From Nocardia brasiliensis NBRC 14402 (GTDB lineage Bacteria > Actinomycetota > Actinomycetes > Mycobacteriales > Mycobacteriaceae), in the NCBI RefSeq assembly GCF_000308475.2, contig NZ_BAFT02000038.1, positions 248,001-312,000 of the forward strand: a stretch of 64,000 bases of DNA. Direction: 5' to 3'. This document shows, in pieces, positions 27,011 to 36,369 of this stretch (positions are counted from its first letter, which is position 1; the number at the start of each line of letters is the position of its first letter). The notes below the pieces were generated by a model. That model had not been told where the DNA came from. It saw only the letters and a list, made by a program, of their open reading frames with translations, and made no database searches. Both the position numbers and the translations under genes were made by a program.

Positions 27011-27367
27011 ATGACCAGTACCGAACTCGACGGCGACGCCGCCCGGCGCACCCCGAGTGCAGCCGAGTTCATCGCAGTGCAGGCCAGCCCGCAGTTCCAA
27101 GAGCTACGAATGCGCTTACGCCGCTTCGTGTTTCCGATGACCGCCCTGTTCCTGCTGTGGTACCTCAGCTACGTGTTGCTCGGCGCGTACGCGCACGACT
27201 TCATGGCGCACAAGCTCTTCGGCAACATCAATGTCGGATTGCTGCTCGGGCTCGGGCAGTTCGTGTCCACCTTCGTCATCACCGCGCTGTACGTCCGGTT
27301 CGCCAACCGGGAACTGGATCCGCGCGCCGAGGCCATCCGTAACCACCTCGAAGGGGACCGGGCGTGA
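27011..27367 (+). CDS. DUF485 family membrane protein
   Basis: The 118-residue protein has the DUF485 core: a hydrophobic helix from FVFPMTALFLLWYLSYVLL, a short loop (GAYAHDFMAHKLFGNINV) and a second helix LGLGQFVSTFVITALYVRFANRELD. DUF485 proteins occur almost only next to acetate-type symporters and are thought to be their partner subunit. ATG 27011 is used, with an AGGACC element before it; an in-frame ATG at 26990 is possible. The stop overlaps the symporter GTG (GTGA), which shows coupling. The 145 bp upstream probably hold the promoter of the actP-acs unit. Confidence 0.85.
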   Translation: MTSTELDGDAARRTPSAAEFIAVQASPQFQELRMRLRRFVFPMTALFLLWYLSYVLLGAYAHDFMAHKLFGNINVGLLLGLGQFVSTFVITALYVRFANRELDPRAEAIRNHLEGDRA

Positions 27368-29001
27368 ACCACCTCAGCACCTACGCCGCCGCGGCCACCG
27401 TCGGCGAGCCCGTGGCGAACATCGCCATCTTCGGCGTGTTCGTCGCGATCACCATGGTTGTGGTGATTCGCGCCAGCCGCAGCAATGCCACCGCCGCCGA
27501 CTTCTTCACCGGTGGCCGCGGCTTCTCCGGCCCGCAGAACGGCATCGCCATCGCCGGTGACTATCTTTCCGCCGCAAGCTTTCTCGGCATCGCCGGCGCC
27601 ATCGCGGTGTACGGCTACGACGGCTTCCTGTACTCCATCGGCTTCCTGGTCGCCTGGTTGGTCGCGCTGCTGCTGGTCGCCGAAATGCTGCGGAACACCG
27701 GCAAATTCACCATGGCCGATGTGCTCAGCTTCCGGTTGAAGCAGGGTCCGGTGCGCACCGCCGCGGCGTTGACCACGCTGGCGGTCTCGCTGTTCTATCT
27801 GCTGGCCCAGATGGCCGGCGCCGGCGGTCTGGTCGCGCTGCTGCTCGACATCTCCGACAAGACCGGGCAATCGGTCGTGATCGCCGTGGTCGGCGTGCTG
27901 ATGATCGTGTACGTGCTGGTCGGCGGCATGAAGGGCACCACATGGGTGCAGATCATCAAGGCCGTGCTGCTGATCACCGGCGCGGCGCTGATGACGATCA
28001 TGGTGTTCGCCAAGTTCGGCTTCAACCTGTCCGACATCCTCGGCTCGGCGCAGGAGCACGTCGCCGATTCGACGAACAAGGCCGTGGCCGCCCGGGACGT
28101 GCTCGCGCCCGGCGCGCAGTACGGCGGCAGCGCCACCTCGAAACTGAACTTCCTGTCTCTCGGTTTGGCGCTGGTGCTCGGCACCGCGGGTCTGCCGCAT
28201 GTGCTGATGCGCTTCTACACCGTGCCGACCGCGAAGGAGGCGCGCCGATCAGTCGTGTGGGCGATCGGGCTGATCGGCGCGTTCTACCTGTTCACCCTGG
28301 TGCTCGGCTACGGCGCCGCCGCCATCGTCGGCCCGGACCGGATCCTGGCCGCCGCGGGCGGACAGAACTCGGCGGCCCCGCTGCTCGCGTTCGAACTCGG
28401 CGGCGTGATCCTGCTCGGCATCATCTCCGCGGTCGCGTTCGCCACCATCCTCGCGGTGGTCGCGGGCCTCACCATCACGGCGGCCACCTCGTTCGCGCAC
28501 GACATCTACGCCGGCGTCGTCAAGCGCGGCAAGGTCGACGATGCCAAGCAGGTCAAGGTATCCCGGATCACCGCGGTGGTGATCGGCGTGATCGCGATCG
28601 GTCTCGGCATCCTGGCGAACGGGCAGAACATCGCCTTCCTGGTGGCGCTGGCGTTCGCGGTGGCGGCCGCGGCGAACCTGCCGACCATCCTGTACTCGCT
28701 GTTCTGGCGGCGGTTCAACACCACCGGCGCGCTGTTCAGCATGTACGGCGGCCTGATCTCGACCATCGTGCTGATCGTCTTCTCCCCCGCGGTGTCCGGC
28801 AACAAGACCGCGATGCTGCCCGGGTCCGATTTCGACTGGTTCCCGCTGTCCAATCCCGGAATCGTCTCCATCCCCTTGGCTTTCGTGCTCGGCATCGTCG
28901 GCACCCTGATCGGCAAGCCCGACGAGGACCCGGCCAAGGCGGCGGAGATGGAGGTCCGCTCGCTGACCGGGGTCGGCGCGGAGAAGGCGGTCGCGCACTG
29001 A
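27364..29001 (+). CDS. actP: Cation/acetate symporter, ActP type
   Basis: The 545-residue protein has 13 predicted helices of the sodium:solute symporter family. Conserved parts include GGRGFSGPQNGIAIAGDYLSAASFLGIAG (split here for recognition), a MAGAGGLVALL region and GTAGLPHVLMRFYTVPTAKEARRS. ActP-like proteins import acetate and other short-chain monocarboxylates with Na+ or H+. Start GTG 27364 overlaps the DUF485 stop. It is followed by acetyl-CoA synthetase after 52 bp, so import and activation are encoded together. It is intact, unlike the related symporter just upstream. Confidence 0.88.
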   Translation: MNHLSTYAAAATVGEPVANIAIFGVFVAITMVVVIRASRSNATAADFFTGGRGFSGPQNGIAIAGDYLSAASFLGIAGAIAVYGYDGFLYSIGFLVAWLVALLLVAEMLRNTGKFTMADVLSFRLKQGPVRTAAALTTLAVSLFYLLAQMAGAGGLVALLLDISDKTGQSVVIAVVGVLMIVYVLVGGMKGTTWVQIIKAVLLITGAALMTIMVFAKFGFNLSDILGSAQEHVADSTNKAVAARDVLAPGAQYGGSATSKLNFLSLGLALVLGTAGLPHVLMRFYTVPTAKEARRSVVWAIGLIGAFYLFTLVLGYGAAAIVGPDRILAAAGGQNSAAPLLAFELGGVILLGIISAVAFATILAVVAGLTITAATSFAHDIYAGVVKRGKVDDAKQVKVSRITAVVIGVIAIGLGILANGQNIAFLVALAFAVAAAANLPTILYSLFWRRFNTTGALFSMYGGLISTIVLIVFSPAVSGNKTAMLPGSDFDWFPLSNPGIVSIPLAFVLGIVGTLIGKPDEDPAKAAEMEVRSLTGVGAEKAVAH

Positions 29002-29053
29002 CCGCTGCTCGATCCTCGTTGTCCCCCGTGCTTTCCCGTTAGGAGATATCGCG

Positions 29054-30991
29054 TTGTCCAGCGCCACCACTGATTCCCGCGACACCACCGGCTACCCGCC
29101 CGGCACCGAGTTCGCCGCCCTGGCGAATGCCGATGCGTCCCTGTACAGCTGGGCCGCCGAGGATCGGCAGGCGTTCTGGGCCGAGCAGGCGCGCAAGCTC
29201 GACTGGGCGCAGCCGTGGTCGCAGGTGCTGGACTGGAGTGACGCGCCGGTCGCCAAGTGGTTCGTCGGCGGCAAGCTGAACGTCGCCTACAACTGCGTCG
29301 ACCGGCACGTGCTCGCCGGGTACGGCGACCAGGTCGCCATCCACTGGGAGGGCGAGCCCGGCGACTCCCGCGATATCACCTACGGGGAACTGCGCGACGA
29401 AGTATGCAGGGCCGCTAACTATTTCACCGAGCTGGGGCTGCGGGCGGGTGATCGGGTCGCCATCTACATGCCGATGGTGCCCGAGGCCATCGTCTCGATG
29501 TTGGCCTGCGCCCGGCTCGGCCTCACCCACTCGGTGGTGTTCGCGGGCTTCTCCCCCACCGCGCTGCGCCAACGCGTCGACGACGCCGAGGCCAGACTGG
29601 TCGTCACCACCGACGGGCAATGGCGGCGTGGGACGGCCGCGCCGCTGAAGGCGGCGGTGGACGAGGCGCTCGGCGGGGCGCCCGCCACGGTGGAGCACGT
29701 ATTGGTGGTGCGGCGCACCGGAATCGAGGTGCCGTGGACCGACGGCCGCGACCTCTGGTGGCACGACACGGTCACCGATGCCTCGCCGGAGCACGAGGCG
29801 CAGGCCTTCGACGCCGAGCACCCCCTGTTCATCCTCTACACCTCAGGCACCACCGGAAAACCCAAGGGCATCCTGCACACCAGCGGCGGCTACCTCACCC
29901 AGACCGCCTACACCCACCACAACGTCTTCGACCACAAAGCCGGACAAGACATCTACTGGTGCACCGCCGACATCGGCTGGGTCACCGGCCACAGCTACAT
30001 CGTCTACGGACCACTGGCCAACCGCGCCACTCAGGTCGTCTACGAGGGCACCCCGAACGCGCCCGACGAGCACCGGCATTTCCGGATCATCGAAAAGTAC
30101 GGCGTCAGCATTTATTACACGGCGCCGACGCTGGTCCGCACCTTCATGAAATGGGGTCGTGAGATCCCCGACGCGCACGACCTGTCCTCACTGCGGCTGC
30201 TCGGCAGCGTCGGCGAGCCGATCAACCCGGAAGCGTGGCGCTGGTATCGCGAGGTCATCGGCGGCAATCGCACCCCGATCGTGGACACCTGGTGGCAGAC
30301 CGAGACCGGTTCGATCATGATCTCGCCGCTGCCCGGTGTCACCGCCGCCAAGCCCGGAGCGGCGATGACACCGCTGCCGGGCATCTCGGCCAAGGTCGTC
30401 GATGACGACGGCGTCGAACTCGGCCGCGGCGCAGCCGGATTGCTCGTGCTCGACCAGCCGTGGCCGTCGATGCTGCGCGGCATCTGGGGCGACATGGACC
30501 GGTTCCGCGACACCTACTGGGCCCGATTCGCCACCGCCGGTTGGTATTTCGCCGGTGACGGCGCGAAGCTCGACGCCGACGGCGATCTCTGGGTGCTCGG
30601 CCGGGTCGACGACGTGATGAACGTGTCCGGGCACCGGATCTCCACCGCCGAGGTGGAATCGGCGCTGGTCGGGCACTCCGGGGTCGCCGAGGCCGCGGTG
30701 GTCGGGGCCAGCGACGAGACCACCGGACAGGCCATCGTCGCCTTCGTCATCCTCGCCGCGGGCGCGGCGAACACCGGCGAGACCCTCATCACAGAACTGA
30801 AAGCGGCGGTCTCGCACGACATCAGCCCGATCGCCCGACCCCGCGAGATCCACCTCGTGCCGGAGCTCCCGAAGACCCGCAGCGGCAAGATCATGCGCCG
30901 GCTGCTGCGTGACGTGGCCGAAGGCCGCGAACTCGGCGACACCTCGACCCTGGTCGACCCCAAGGTCTTCGAGGCCATCGCCCGCGGGTGA
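29054..30991 (+). CDS. acs: Acetyl-CoA synthetase (AMP-forming)
   Basis: The 645-residue enzyme activates acetate to acetyl-CoA via acetyl-AMP. It has the P-loop-like YTSGTTGKPKGI near residue 261, a WWQTETGSIMISP acetyl-binding motif, the hinge LGRVDDVMNVSGHR and the C-terminal PKTRSGKIMRRLLR whose Lys is catalytic and, in many bacteria, regulated by acetylation. Start TTG at 29054 is supported by AGGAGA 12 nt upstream. It closes a long co-directional run that begins with the LytS-like kinase, and the symporter upstream delivers its substrate. Identification firm. Confidence 0.94.
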   Translation: MSSATTDSRDTTGYPPGTEFAALANADASLYSWAAEDRQAFWAEQARKLDWAQPWSQVLDWSDAPVAKWFVGGKLNVAYNCVDRHVLAGYGDQVAIHWEGEPGDSRDITYGELRDEVCRAANYFTELGLRAGDRVAIYMPMVPEAIVSMLACARLGLTHSVVFAGFSPTALRQRVDDAEARLVVTTDGQWRRGTAAPLKAAVDEALGGAPATVEHVLVVRRTGIEVPWTDGRDLWWHDTVTDASPEHEAQAFDAEHPLFILYTSGTTGKPKGILHTSGGYLTQTAYTHHNVFDHKAGQDIYWCTADIGWVTGHSYIVYGPLANRATQVVYEGTPNAPDEHRHFRIIEKYGVSIYYTAPTLVRTFMKWGREIPDAHDLSSLRLLGSVGEPINPEAWRWYREVIGGNRTPIVDTWWQTETGSIMISPLPGVTAAKPGAAMTPLPGISAKVVDDDGVELGRGAAGLLVLDQPWPSMLRGIWGDMDRFRDTYWARFATAGWYFAGDGAKLDADGDLWVLGRVDDVMNVSGHRISTAEVESALVGHSGVAEAAVVGASDETTGQAIVAFVILAAGAANTGETLITELKAAVSHDISPIARPREIHLVPELPKTRSGKIMRRLLRDVAEGRELGDTSTLVDPKVFEAIARG

Positions 30992-30999
30992 ACCCGCAC

Positions 31000-31046
31000 C
31001 GCGACGGACCCGGCCGACTGACGAGGGGCGGGCCGGGTCCCTCGCG
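31000..31046. terminator. Terminator hairpin after acs
   Basis: Arms 31000-31015 and 31031-31046 pair over 16 bp with one mismatch around GGACCCGGCC, with a 15-nt loop, 9 bp after the acs stop codon. Confidence 0.65.
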
Positions 31047-31095
31047 ACCAGGATCCGAGGTTTTCGACCCGATCGCTGCGGGGTAACCCGCTGAC

Positions 31096-31137
31096 GGCGG
31101 ACCCGGTTACCCACCGATGAGGGGGATCGGGTCCGCC
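31096..31137. terminator. Second hairpin, next to the SARP-type regulator stop
   Basis: GGCGGACCCG (31096-31105) pairs with its complement at 31128-31137. It lies 15 bp beyond the stop of the gene on the minus strand, so it probably ends that transcript. Confidence 0.55.
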
Positions 31138-31151
31138 CCTGCGTATGCAGC

Positions 31152-34100
31152 TCAGCTCGGGGGTGTCGGCCCAGTTGCGCACGCCGCCGCGAGCTGCCTG
31201 GCCTCGGCCACCGTCAATTTCGCGCCCGCCGTGTGCGCCTCGGTGAACGCGGGCGCACCGAGGGCGGCACGCACGGCCGCGGCAGGCCGCTCGATGTCCG
31301 GGCGTTCGGCCGGGAGCAGAGGCATGCCGTTCGCTGCACGGACGGTTTCCGCGGCCCCGAAAAGCTGCGCCGCGGTGTCGAATTCGCCGAGCGCGCCGGC
31401 GGCGGCCGCGAGACCGGCCAGCGCGAAGGCGGTGTCGCGCGGCGCTTCGATGCGCTGGGCGCCGTCGAGGGCGTCGAGGTGCATGGCGAGGGCCGCGGCG
31501 AACTCGCCACGTTCCTCGTGCAGGTAGCCGAGTTCGACCTGCAACATGGGCAGGAACAGCGGCGTCTCCTCGCCTTCCGTCGGCGTCATGGCCAGCAGCT
31601 CGCGCAGCATGCGTTCGGCCACTTCGGATTCCCCGACCCGGCGCGCGGTGAACGCCAGCACGATCGAGGCGAACACCCGGCTCGGGCCGTAACCGTGCTC
31701 GGCGGCCAGCCGCAACGCCTGCTCGCCCATGCCGCGGGCGCGCTCGAATTCGGTGTGCTGCATGGCGATCCAGCCGAGCCAGCACAGATGGGTGCACACC
31801 TGACCCCACAGCTCCAGCTCCTGCGCCAAACCCAAAGCCTCGGTGTGGATGTCGGCGGCGCCGGCCAGGTCGCCGGTCAATTCGGCCAGACCACCGAGCC
31901 ATTCGGCGGCCTGGAGCCTGCCCCAGCGATCATCGATCTCGGCGAACAGGCGCGCCGCCGAGCGCGCGTGGTGCGCCAGCGCCGTCAGATCCGCGCGGCT
32001 GTGCGCGGCCTGCGCCAGCGCCACATGCCCGGTGGCCACGCCCCATCGATCGCCGAGCCGCTCGCAGACCGGAAGTGCCCGGCGCACCAGGCCTTCCAGC
32101 TCGGGCAGGTCGCCCGAATCGAGGGCGGAGACGGCGAGGAACAGTTCGGCCCTGGCCCGCCCCGCCGGGTCGTCGATGGTGTCGAACACCGCGAACACCT
32201 CGGCCCGCTTGGCCGCGCCGCCGGTGAATTCCGCCTGCTGAAAGGCGAATCCGGCCCGCCAGGCCAGCGCGGGCGCGCGCTGTTCGGGTGCGCCGCCTAG
32301 CGCCAGCGCGGCCTCGAACCAGCGCCGCGCCTCGGCCAGCCGGCCGCGCAGGAACCAGTACCAGGCGAGCGCGTTCACCAACCGCAATGCGTGCTCGGCC
32401 GCGCCCGCGCGCAGGTAACCATCCAGTACCACCCGCAGATTCGCCACCTCGGCGTCCAACCGCAGCAGCCACCGGCGTTGGTCGGCGCCGGTCAACTCGG
32501 GGGCCGCCCGCTCGGCCAGTTCCAGGTAGTACCGGTGGTGCGCCTCGAAGGCCGTATCGAACTCCTTCGCTTCGGCCAAGCGATCCATGCTGAACGCGGC
32601 CACCGACTCGAGCAGTCGGTACCGCCGGCCGACGGCTTGCACCAGCGATCGATCCACCAGTCGCCCTACCACGTCGGCGACCGTCGACGGATCGAGCACG
32701 ATACCGGGGCCGGACGCGGTCGCGCTGTTGCCGGATAGCGGTCCGGCAGGCGGGTCGCCGAGCGATTCCCCTGTGGCGCAGACGATCTCGGCCGCCTCCA
32801 GGGTGCAACCGCCCGCGTGGACGGCCAGGCGGCGCAGCACCGTCTGCTCCGTCTCGTCCAGCAGCCCCCAGCTCCAGTCGATCATCGCGGTCAGCGTCTG
32901 CTGGCGCGGCGGCGCACCACGGTGACCGGTGGCCAGCAGGCGGAAGCGGTCGTCGAGCCGGGCGACCATCTCGTGCACGCCGAGCGCGCGGACCCGGGTC
33001 GCCGCCAGTTCCAGGGCGAGCGGGATGCCGTCGAGTCGGCGGCAGAGGGTGGCGACCGCGGCCGCGGTGTCCGCGTCCAGCACGAAATTACGGTCGCTCG
33101 CCCGCGCACGGGTCACGAAAAGCTGGACCGCACCGGCATTTTCGAGGGCGGCCAGGTCGGTGTCGGAACTCGGCACAGCGAGCGGTTCGACCGTGACGAC
33201 CTCTTCGCCGGGCAGACGCAGCTGCTCCTGACTCGTCGCCAGGATGTGCAGGTTCGGCGCGGCGCCGAGCAGCAGTTCCGCCAGCTCGGCGGCGTAATCG
33301 ACGACATGCTCACAGTTGTCGAGAACGAGCAGCAGTTCCTGCTCGGCCAGCGCGGCGCGGACCAACTCGACGGGATCGCCGCCGTCGTCGGTACGGATGT
33401 CGAGCACCTGCGCGACCGCGTCGACGAGGAAACAGGGGCCGTCGGCGGCGGTGGGTTGCAGCGGCGCCAATTCGACCAGCCAGGTGCCCTGCGCGAAACG
33501 GTCGGTGAGCGCGGCGGCCGCGGCCAGGGCCAGCCGGGTCTTGCCGACACCGCCCGGACCGGTCAGCGTGACCAGCCTGGCCTCGTCCACCGCGCGCCGC
33601 ACCTCGGCGAGATCGCTTGCCCGTCCGATGAGTTCGGTGCGCTGGGCGGGGATGTTCGAGGTGCGCCGCCGCAGCACCGGCGCCGGCGGCGCGGCGGTGA
33701 GCAGCAGATCCTGGCCCAGGATCGAGCCGTGCAGCGCGACCAGCTCCGGGCTGGGGTCCAGACCCAGTTCGTCGGCGAGCTGCCTGCGCAGATCCGCGTA
33801 GCTGTCCAGCGCTTCGGCCTGCCTGCCCGCGCCGTAGAGCGCCTTCAGCTGTGCCGCGCGAAGACGTTCCCGCAGTGGGTATTCGGCGACGATGGCGGCG
33901 AGCTCCCCTGCGACGTCCCGGTATTCGCCGAGAGCCAGCCGCGCCTCGGCCAGTTCCTCCACCGCGACCAGGCGCTGCTCGGTCAGCTGCGCGATGGCGG
34001 GCTGGGCGAATGTGGCGTCCCGGAAGTCGGCGAACGCGGGGCCGCGCCACAACGCGAGCGCCTCGGCGAGGGTGCGCGCCCGCTCGCGCAGTTCGGTGGA

Positions 34101-34439
34101 CGCCCGCGCGGTTGCCACCAACTCACGAAAACGCAACGCGTCCACCGCCGTGGTGGCGAGCCGGTAGCCGGGTGGCGGCGAGACCACCAGCTCGCGGGCG
34201 CCGGACTCGGCGTCCTCCAGCGCCCGGCGCAACTGCGAGGCCTTCGCAGCGAGGGTGCCCGCCGGGTTGCCGGGCGGATCGTCGGCCCAGATGTCGTCGA
34301 TCAAACGGTCACTCGATACCGGTTGCCCCGGCTGCACCAGCAGGTCGGCCAGCAACGCCCGCACCTTTGTCCCAGGAATCGGCACGACGGTGCCGCCGTC
34401 CGTCCAGACCGTCAACGGACCGAGCACACCAAACCGCAT
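31152..34439 (-). CDS. AfsR/SARP-type regulator: winged helix, BTAD, NB-ARC ATPase, TPRs
   Basis: The 1095-residue protein starts MRFGVLGPLTVW, typical of OmpR-like DNA-binding domains of SARP proteins (about 1-95), followed by a BTAD helical domain ending near residue 250. The NB-ARC module has Walker A LTGPGGVGKTRLALAAA near 293-310, a Walker B LLLVLDNCEHVV and RLDGIPLALELAATRVRAL. The rest is TPR-like repeats. Such proteins are large, ATP-dependent activators, often of secondary-metabolite or stress genes. It is divergent from a lipoprotein-type alpha/beta hydrolase and FMN reductase pair across 116 bp, a likely but unproven target. Confidence 0.9.
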   Translation of the reverse strand: MRFGVLGPLTVWTDGGTVVPIPGTKVRALLADLLVQPGQPVSSDRLIDDIWADDPPGNPAGTLAAKASQLRRALEDAESGARELVVSPPPGYRLATTAVDALRFRELVATARASTELRERARTLAEALALWRGPAFADFRDATFAQPAIAQLTEQRLVAVEELAEARLALGEYRDVAGELAAIVAEYPLRERLRAAQLKALYGAGRQAEALDSYADLRRQLADELGLDPSPELVALHGSILGQDLLLTAAPPAPVLRRRTSNIPAQRTELIGRASDLAEVRRAVDEARLVTLTGPGGVGKTRLALAAAAALTDRFAQGTWLVELAPLQPTAADGPCFLVDAVAQVLDIRTDDGGDPVELVRAALAEQELLLVLDNCEHVVDYAAELAELLLGAAPNLHILATSQEQLRLPGEEVVTVEPLAVPSSDTDLAALENAGAVQLFVTRARASDRNFVLDADTAAAVATLCRRLDGIPLALELAATRVRALGVHEMVARLDDRFRLLATGHRGAPPRQQTLTAMIDWSWGLLDETEQTVLRRLAVHAGGCTLEAAEIVCATGESLGDPPAGPLSGNSATASGPGIVLDPSTVADVVGRLVDRSLVQAVGRRYRLLESVAAFSMDRLAEAKEFDTAFEAHHRYYLELAERAAPELTGADQRRWLLRLDAEVANLRVVLDGYLRAGAAEHALRLVNALAWYWFLRGRLAEARRWFEAALALGGAPEQRAPALAWRAGFAFQQAEFTGGAAKRAEVFAVFDTIDDPAGRARAELFLAVSALDSGDLPELEGLVRRALPVCERLGDRWGVATGHVALAQAAHSRADLTALAHHARSAARLFAEIDDRWGRLQAAEWLGGLAELTGDLAGAADIHTEALGLAQELELWGQVCTHLCWLGWIAMQHTEFERARGMGEQALRLAAEHGYGPSRVFASIVLAFTARRVGESEVAERMLRELLAMTPTEGEETPLFLPMLQVELGYLHEERGEFAAALAMHLDALDGAQRIEAPRDTAFALAGLAAAAGALGEFDTAAQLFGAAETVRAANGMPLLPAERPDIERPAAAVRAALGAPAFTEAHTAGAKLTVAEARQLAAACATGPTPPS

Positions 34440-34555
34440 ACGGGCAGCTTAACCATGCCCTCGAGCGGCGGAATCGCACCGTAAACAAACCGGAAGGCAG
34501 GCCGCGCAGAGTTGGTGACAACGCAGGACGAACACCCCACAGAAAAGAGCTTCCG

Positions 34556-35455
34556 ATGAAAATCACCACCGTCTTCGCCGCCACCGCCCTCGCCGCCACC
34601 GCGCTGCTGACCGGTTGCACGACCACCGACCAGCCCGAGAAGTCCACGCCCGGCGCCTACGCCGACGTCAACGGCCTGCACATGTACTACGAGGTGCACG
34701 GCGCCCCGACCGACCAGCCGCCGCTGGTGCTGCTGCACGGCGCGCTCTCGGGCATCGACACCGACTTCGGCCAGCTGATCCCCGAACTGTCCAAGACCCG
34801 CCAGGTCATCGCGGTGGAACAGCAGGCGCACGGCCGCACCGCCGATATCGATCGCCTGCTGCGGACCCCGCAGATGGCGGCCGACACCGTGGCGCTACTG
34901 AAGCAGATCGGCGTGCAGCGGGCGGACATTCTCGGCTACAGCATGGGTGCCGGTGTGGCACTGGAGATCACGCTGAAGAATCCGGAGTTGGTGCGCAAGC
35001 AGATCCTGGCGGCGGGGTCGCTGGGTGCGGGCGGCATGCATCCCGGACTGCTCGAAGGGCTCGCCGACCTGAAGCCCGAGATGCTGCACGGTTCACCGTT
35101 CCACGAGGACTACCTGAAGAACGCGCCGCGCCCCGAGGACTTCCCGAAGCTGGTCGAGCGGGTGCGCGAGCAGGACATGAACGGCATCCCGGAGGTCGCG
35201 CCCGACGACGCCCGCAAGATCAAGGCGCCGACTCTGACCGTGATCGGCGATTCCGATATCGTCCGGCCCGAGCACGCGGTCGAGATGTTCCGGCTCTTCG
35301 GCGGCGGCATCATGGGCGACACCCCGGCCGGGCTGCCGAACGCACAGCTGGCCATCCTGCCCGGCACCACGCACGTCACGCTGGTGCACCGGCCCGACCT
35401 GCTGCTGCCGATAATCCCGGCCTTCCTCGACGCCCCCGTCAAGGACACGCTGTGA
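34556..35455 (+). CDS. Alpha/beta hydrolase, putative lipoprotein
   Basis: The 299-residue protein has a lipoprotein signal peptide with lipobox LLTGC (Cys about residue 21), so it is likely anchored outside the cytoplasmic membrane. The hydrolase core shows PLVLLHGALSG, the nucleophile elbow GYSMGAGVAL (Ser about residue 124), an acid in VIGDSDIV and a late His in GTTHVTLVHRP. ATG 34556 is chosen because it opens the signal peptide. A GTGA overlap couples it to the FMN reductase gene. Substrate unknown; it may act on a small ester or epoxide. Divergent from the SARP-type regulator. Confidence 0.82.
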   Translation: MKITTVFAATALAATALLTGCTTTDQPEKSTPGAYADVNGLHMYYEVHGAPTDQPPLVLLHGALSGIDTDFGQLIPELSKTRQVIAVEQQAHGRTADIDRLLRTPQMAADTVALLKQIGVQRADILGYSMGAGVALEITLKNPELVRKQILAAGSLGAGGMHPGLLEGLADLKPEMLHGSPFHEDYLKNAPRPEDFPKLVERVREQDMNGIPEVAPDDARKIKAPTLTVIGDSDIVRPEHAVEMFRLFGGGIMGDTPAGLPNAQLAILPGTTHVTLVHRPDLLLPIIPAFLDAPVKDTL

Positions 35456-36051
35456 CACAGCAGCGCGGGAGCGACCCGGACCGGTTGCGGGTGGTGCTGA
35501 TCCAGAGCAGCACCCGCACCGGGCGGTTCGGGCCGACCGTGGCCGACTGGTTCGCCCGGCAGCTGCGCCGCCGCGACCTGCAGGTGGATCGGCTCGACCT
35601 CGCGACGGCCGGGCTCCCCGACCAGCTGGCCGGCCACGACGAACCGGCGCCGATCACGGTGCGGCAGTTCGGCGATCGGCTCGCCGCCGCCGACGCGTTC
35701 GTCGTGGTCACCCCCGAATACAACCGCAGCTTCCCCGCCGCCCTGAAGAACGCGATCGACTGGTTCGACACCGAATGGGCCGCCAAGCCGGTCACCGTCG
35801 TCGGCTACGGCACCGACTCCGACGGTGGGCACGCCGCCACCCAGCTCCGCCAGATCTTCGGCGAACTCAACGCCGTCCCCATCCGCCGCACCCTCACCAT
35901 CACCAAAGCCTGGCAACGCTTCGCCCCCAACGGTTCCTGGCCCCGCCGCGACCCCGACCTGGAAGCCGCCACCACCGCCACCGTCGACCAACTCCTCTGG
36001 TGGGCCACCGCCCTCCGCACCGCCCGCACCACCGCCCCCTTCATCCCCTGA
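35452..36051 (+). CDS. NADPH-dependent FMN reductase
   Basis: The 199-residue protein starts with GTG at 35452, overlapping the hydrolase stop. The flavodoxin-like fold is visible as LRVVLIQSSTRTGRFGPTVADWF at residues 11-33 and the family motif VVTPEYNRSFPAALKNAIDWF near 83-103. Family members reduce FMN, quinones or azo compounds with NAD(P)H. Cytoplasmic. It probably forms a bicistronic unit with the lipoprotein hydrolase; no product links them clearly. The C-terminal end of the gene is proline/histidine/alanine-codon rich, as in GC-rich genes generally. Confidence 0.85.
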   Translation: MTQQRGSDPDRLRVVLIQSSTRTGRFGPTVADWFARQLRRRDLQVDRLDLATAGLPDQLAGHDEPAPITVRQFGDRLAAADAFVVVTPEYNRSFPAALKNAIDWFDTEWAAKPVTVVGYGTDSDGGHAATQLRQIFGELNAVPIRRTLTITKAWQRFAPNGSWPRRDPDLEAATTATVDQLLWWATALRTARTTAPFIP

Positions 36052-36074
36052 CCCAGCACCATTCAGATGTATTG

Positions 36075-36155
36075 CTGGACAGGCGATCACCAGGTATTGG
36101 TGGCGGCATCGTTCGAGTAGCTGCCGCCACCATTACCTGGTGATCATCTGTCCAG
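36075..36155. terminator. Long hairpin after the FMN reductase gene
   Basis: Arms 36075-36108 and 36122-36155 pair over 34 bp with three mismatches, around a 13-nt loop. It may act as a terminator, but it is unusually long and could be a miniature element. The rest of the 318-bp gap up to 36369 holds only the promoter of the next operon. Confidence 0.6.
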
Positions 36156-36369
36156 TGGCGTCGCCTGCTCGCCCGCGGCGAACTTCGCGCTGGTCCGCCT
36201 ACCTTCGCGCGCGATGCTCGGTTCGCTCGCTACGGGGGCGCCGGGCGTTTGCACGAGCGAACGCACGCTGGAGGGAGCATGTCGGGCGGGGTTGAACCGG
36301 TGGGGTGGGTGGGCCGTAGATAGGGGAAGCGGTGCGCGTGGTCTGGCGGCCGTGTTTCGAGGAGATCTT

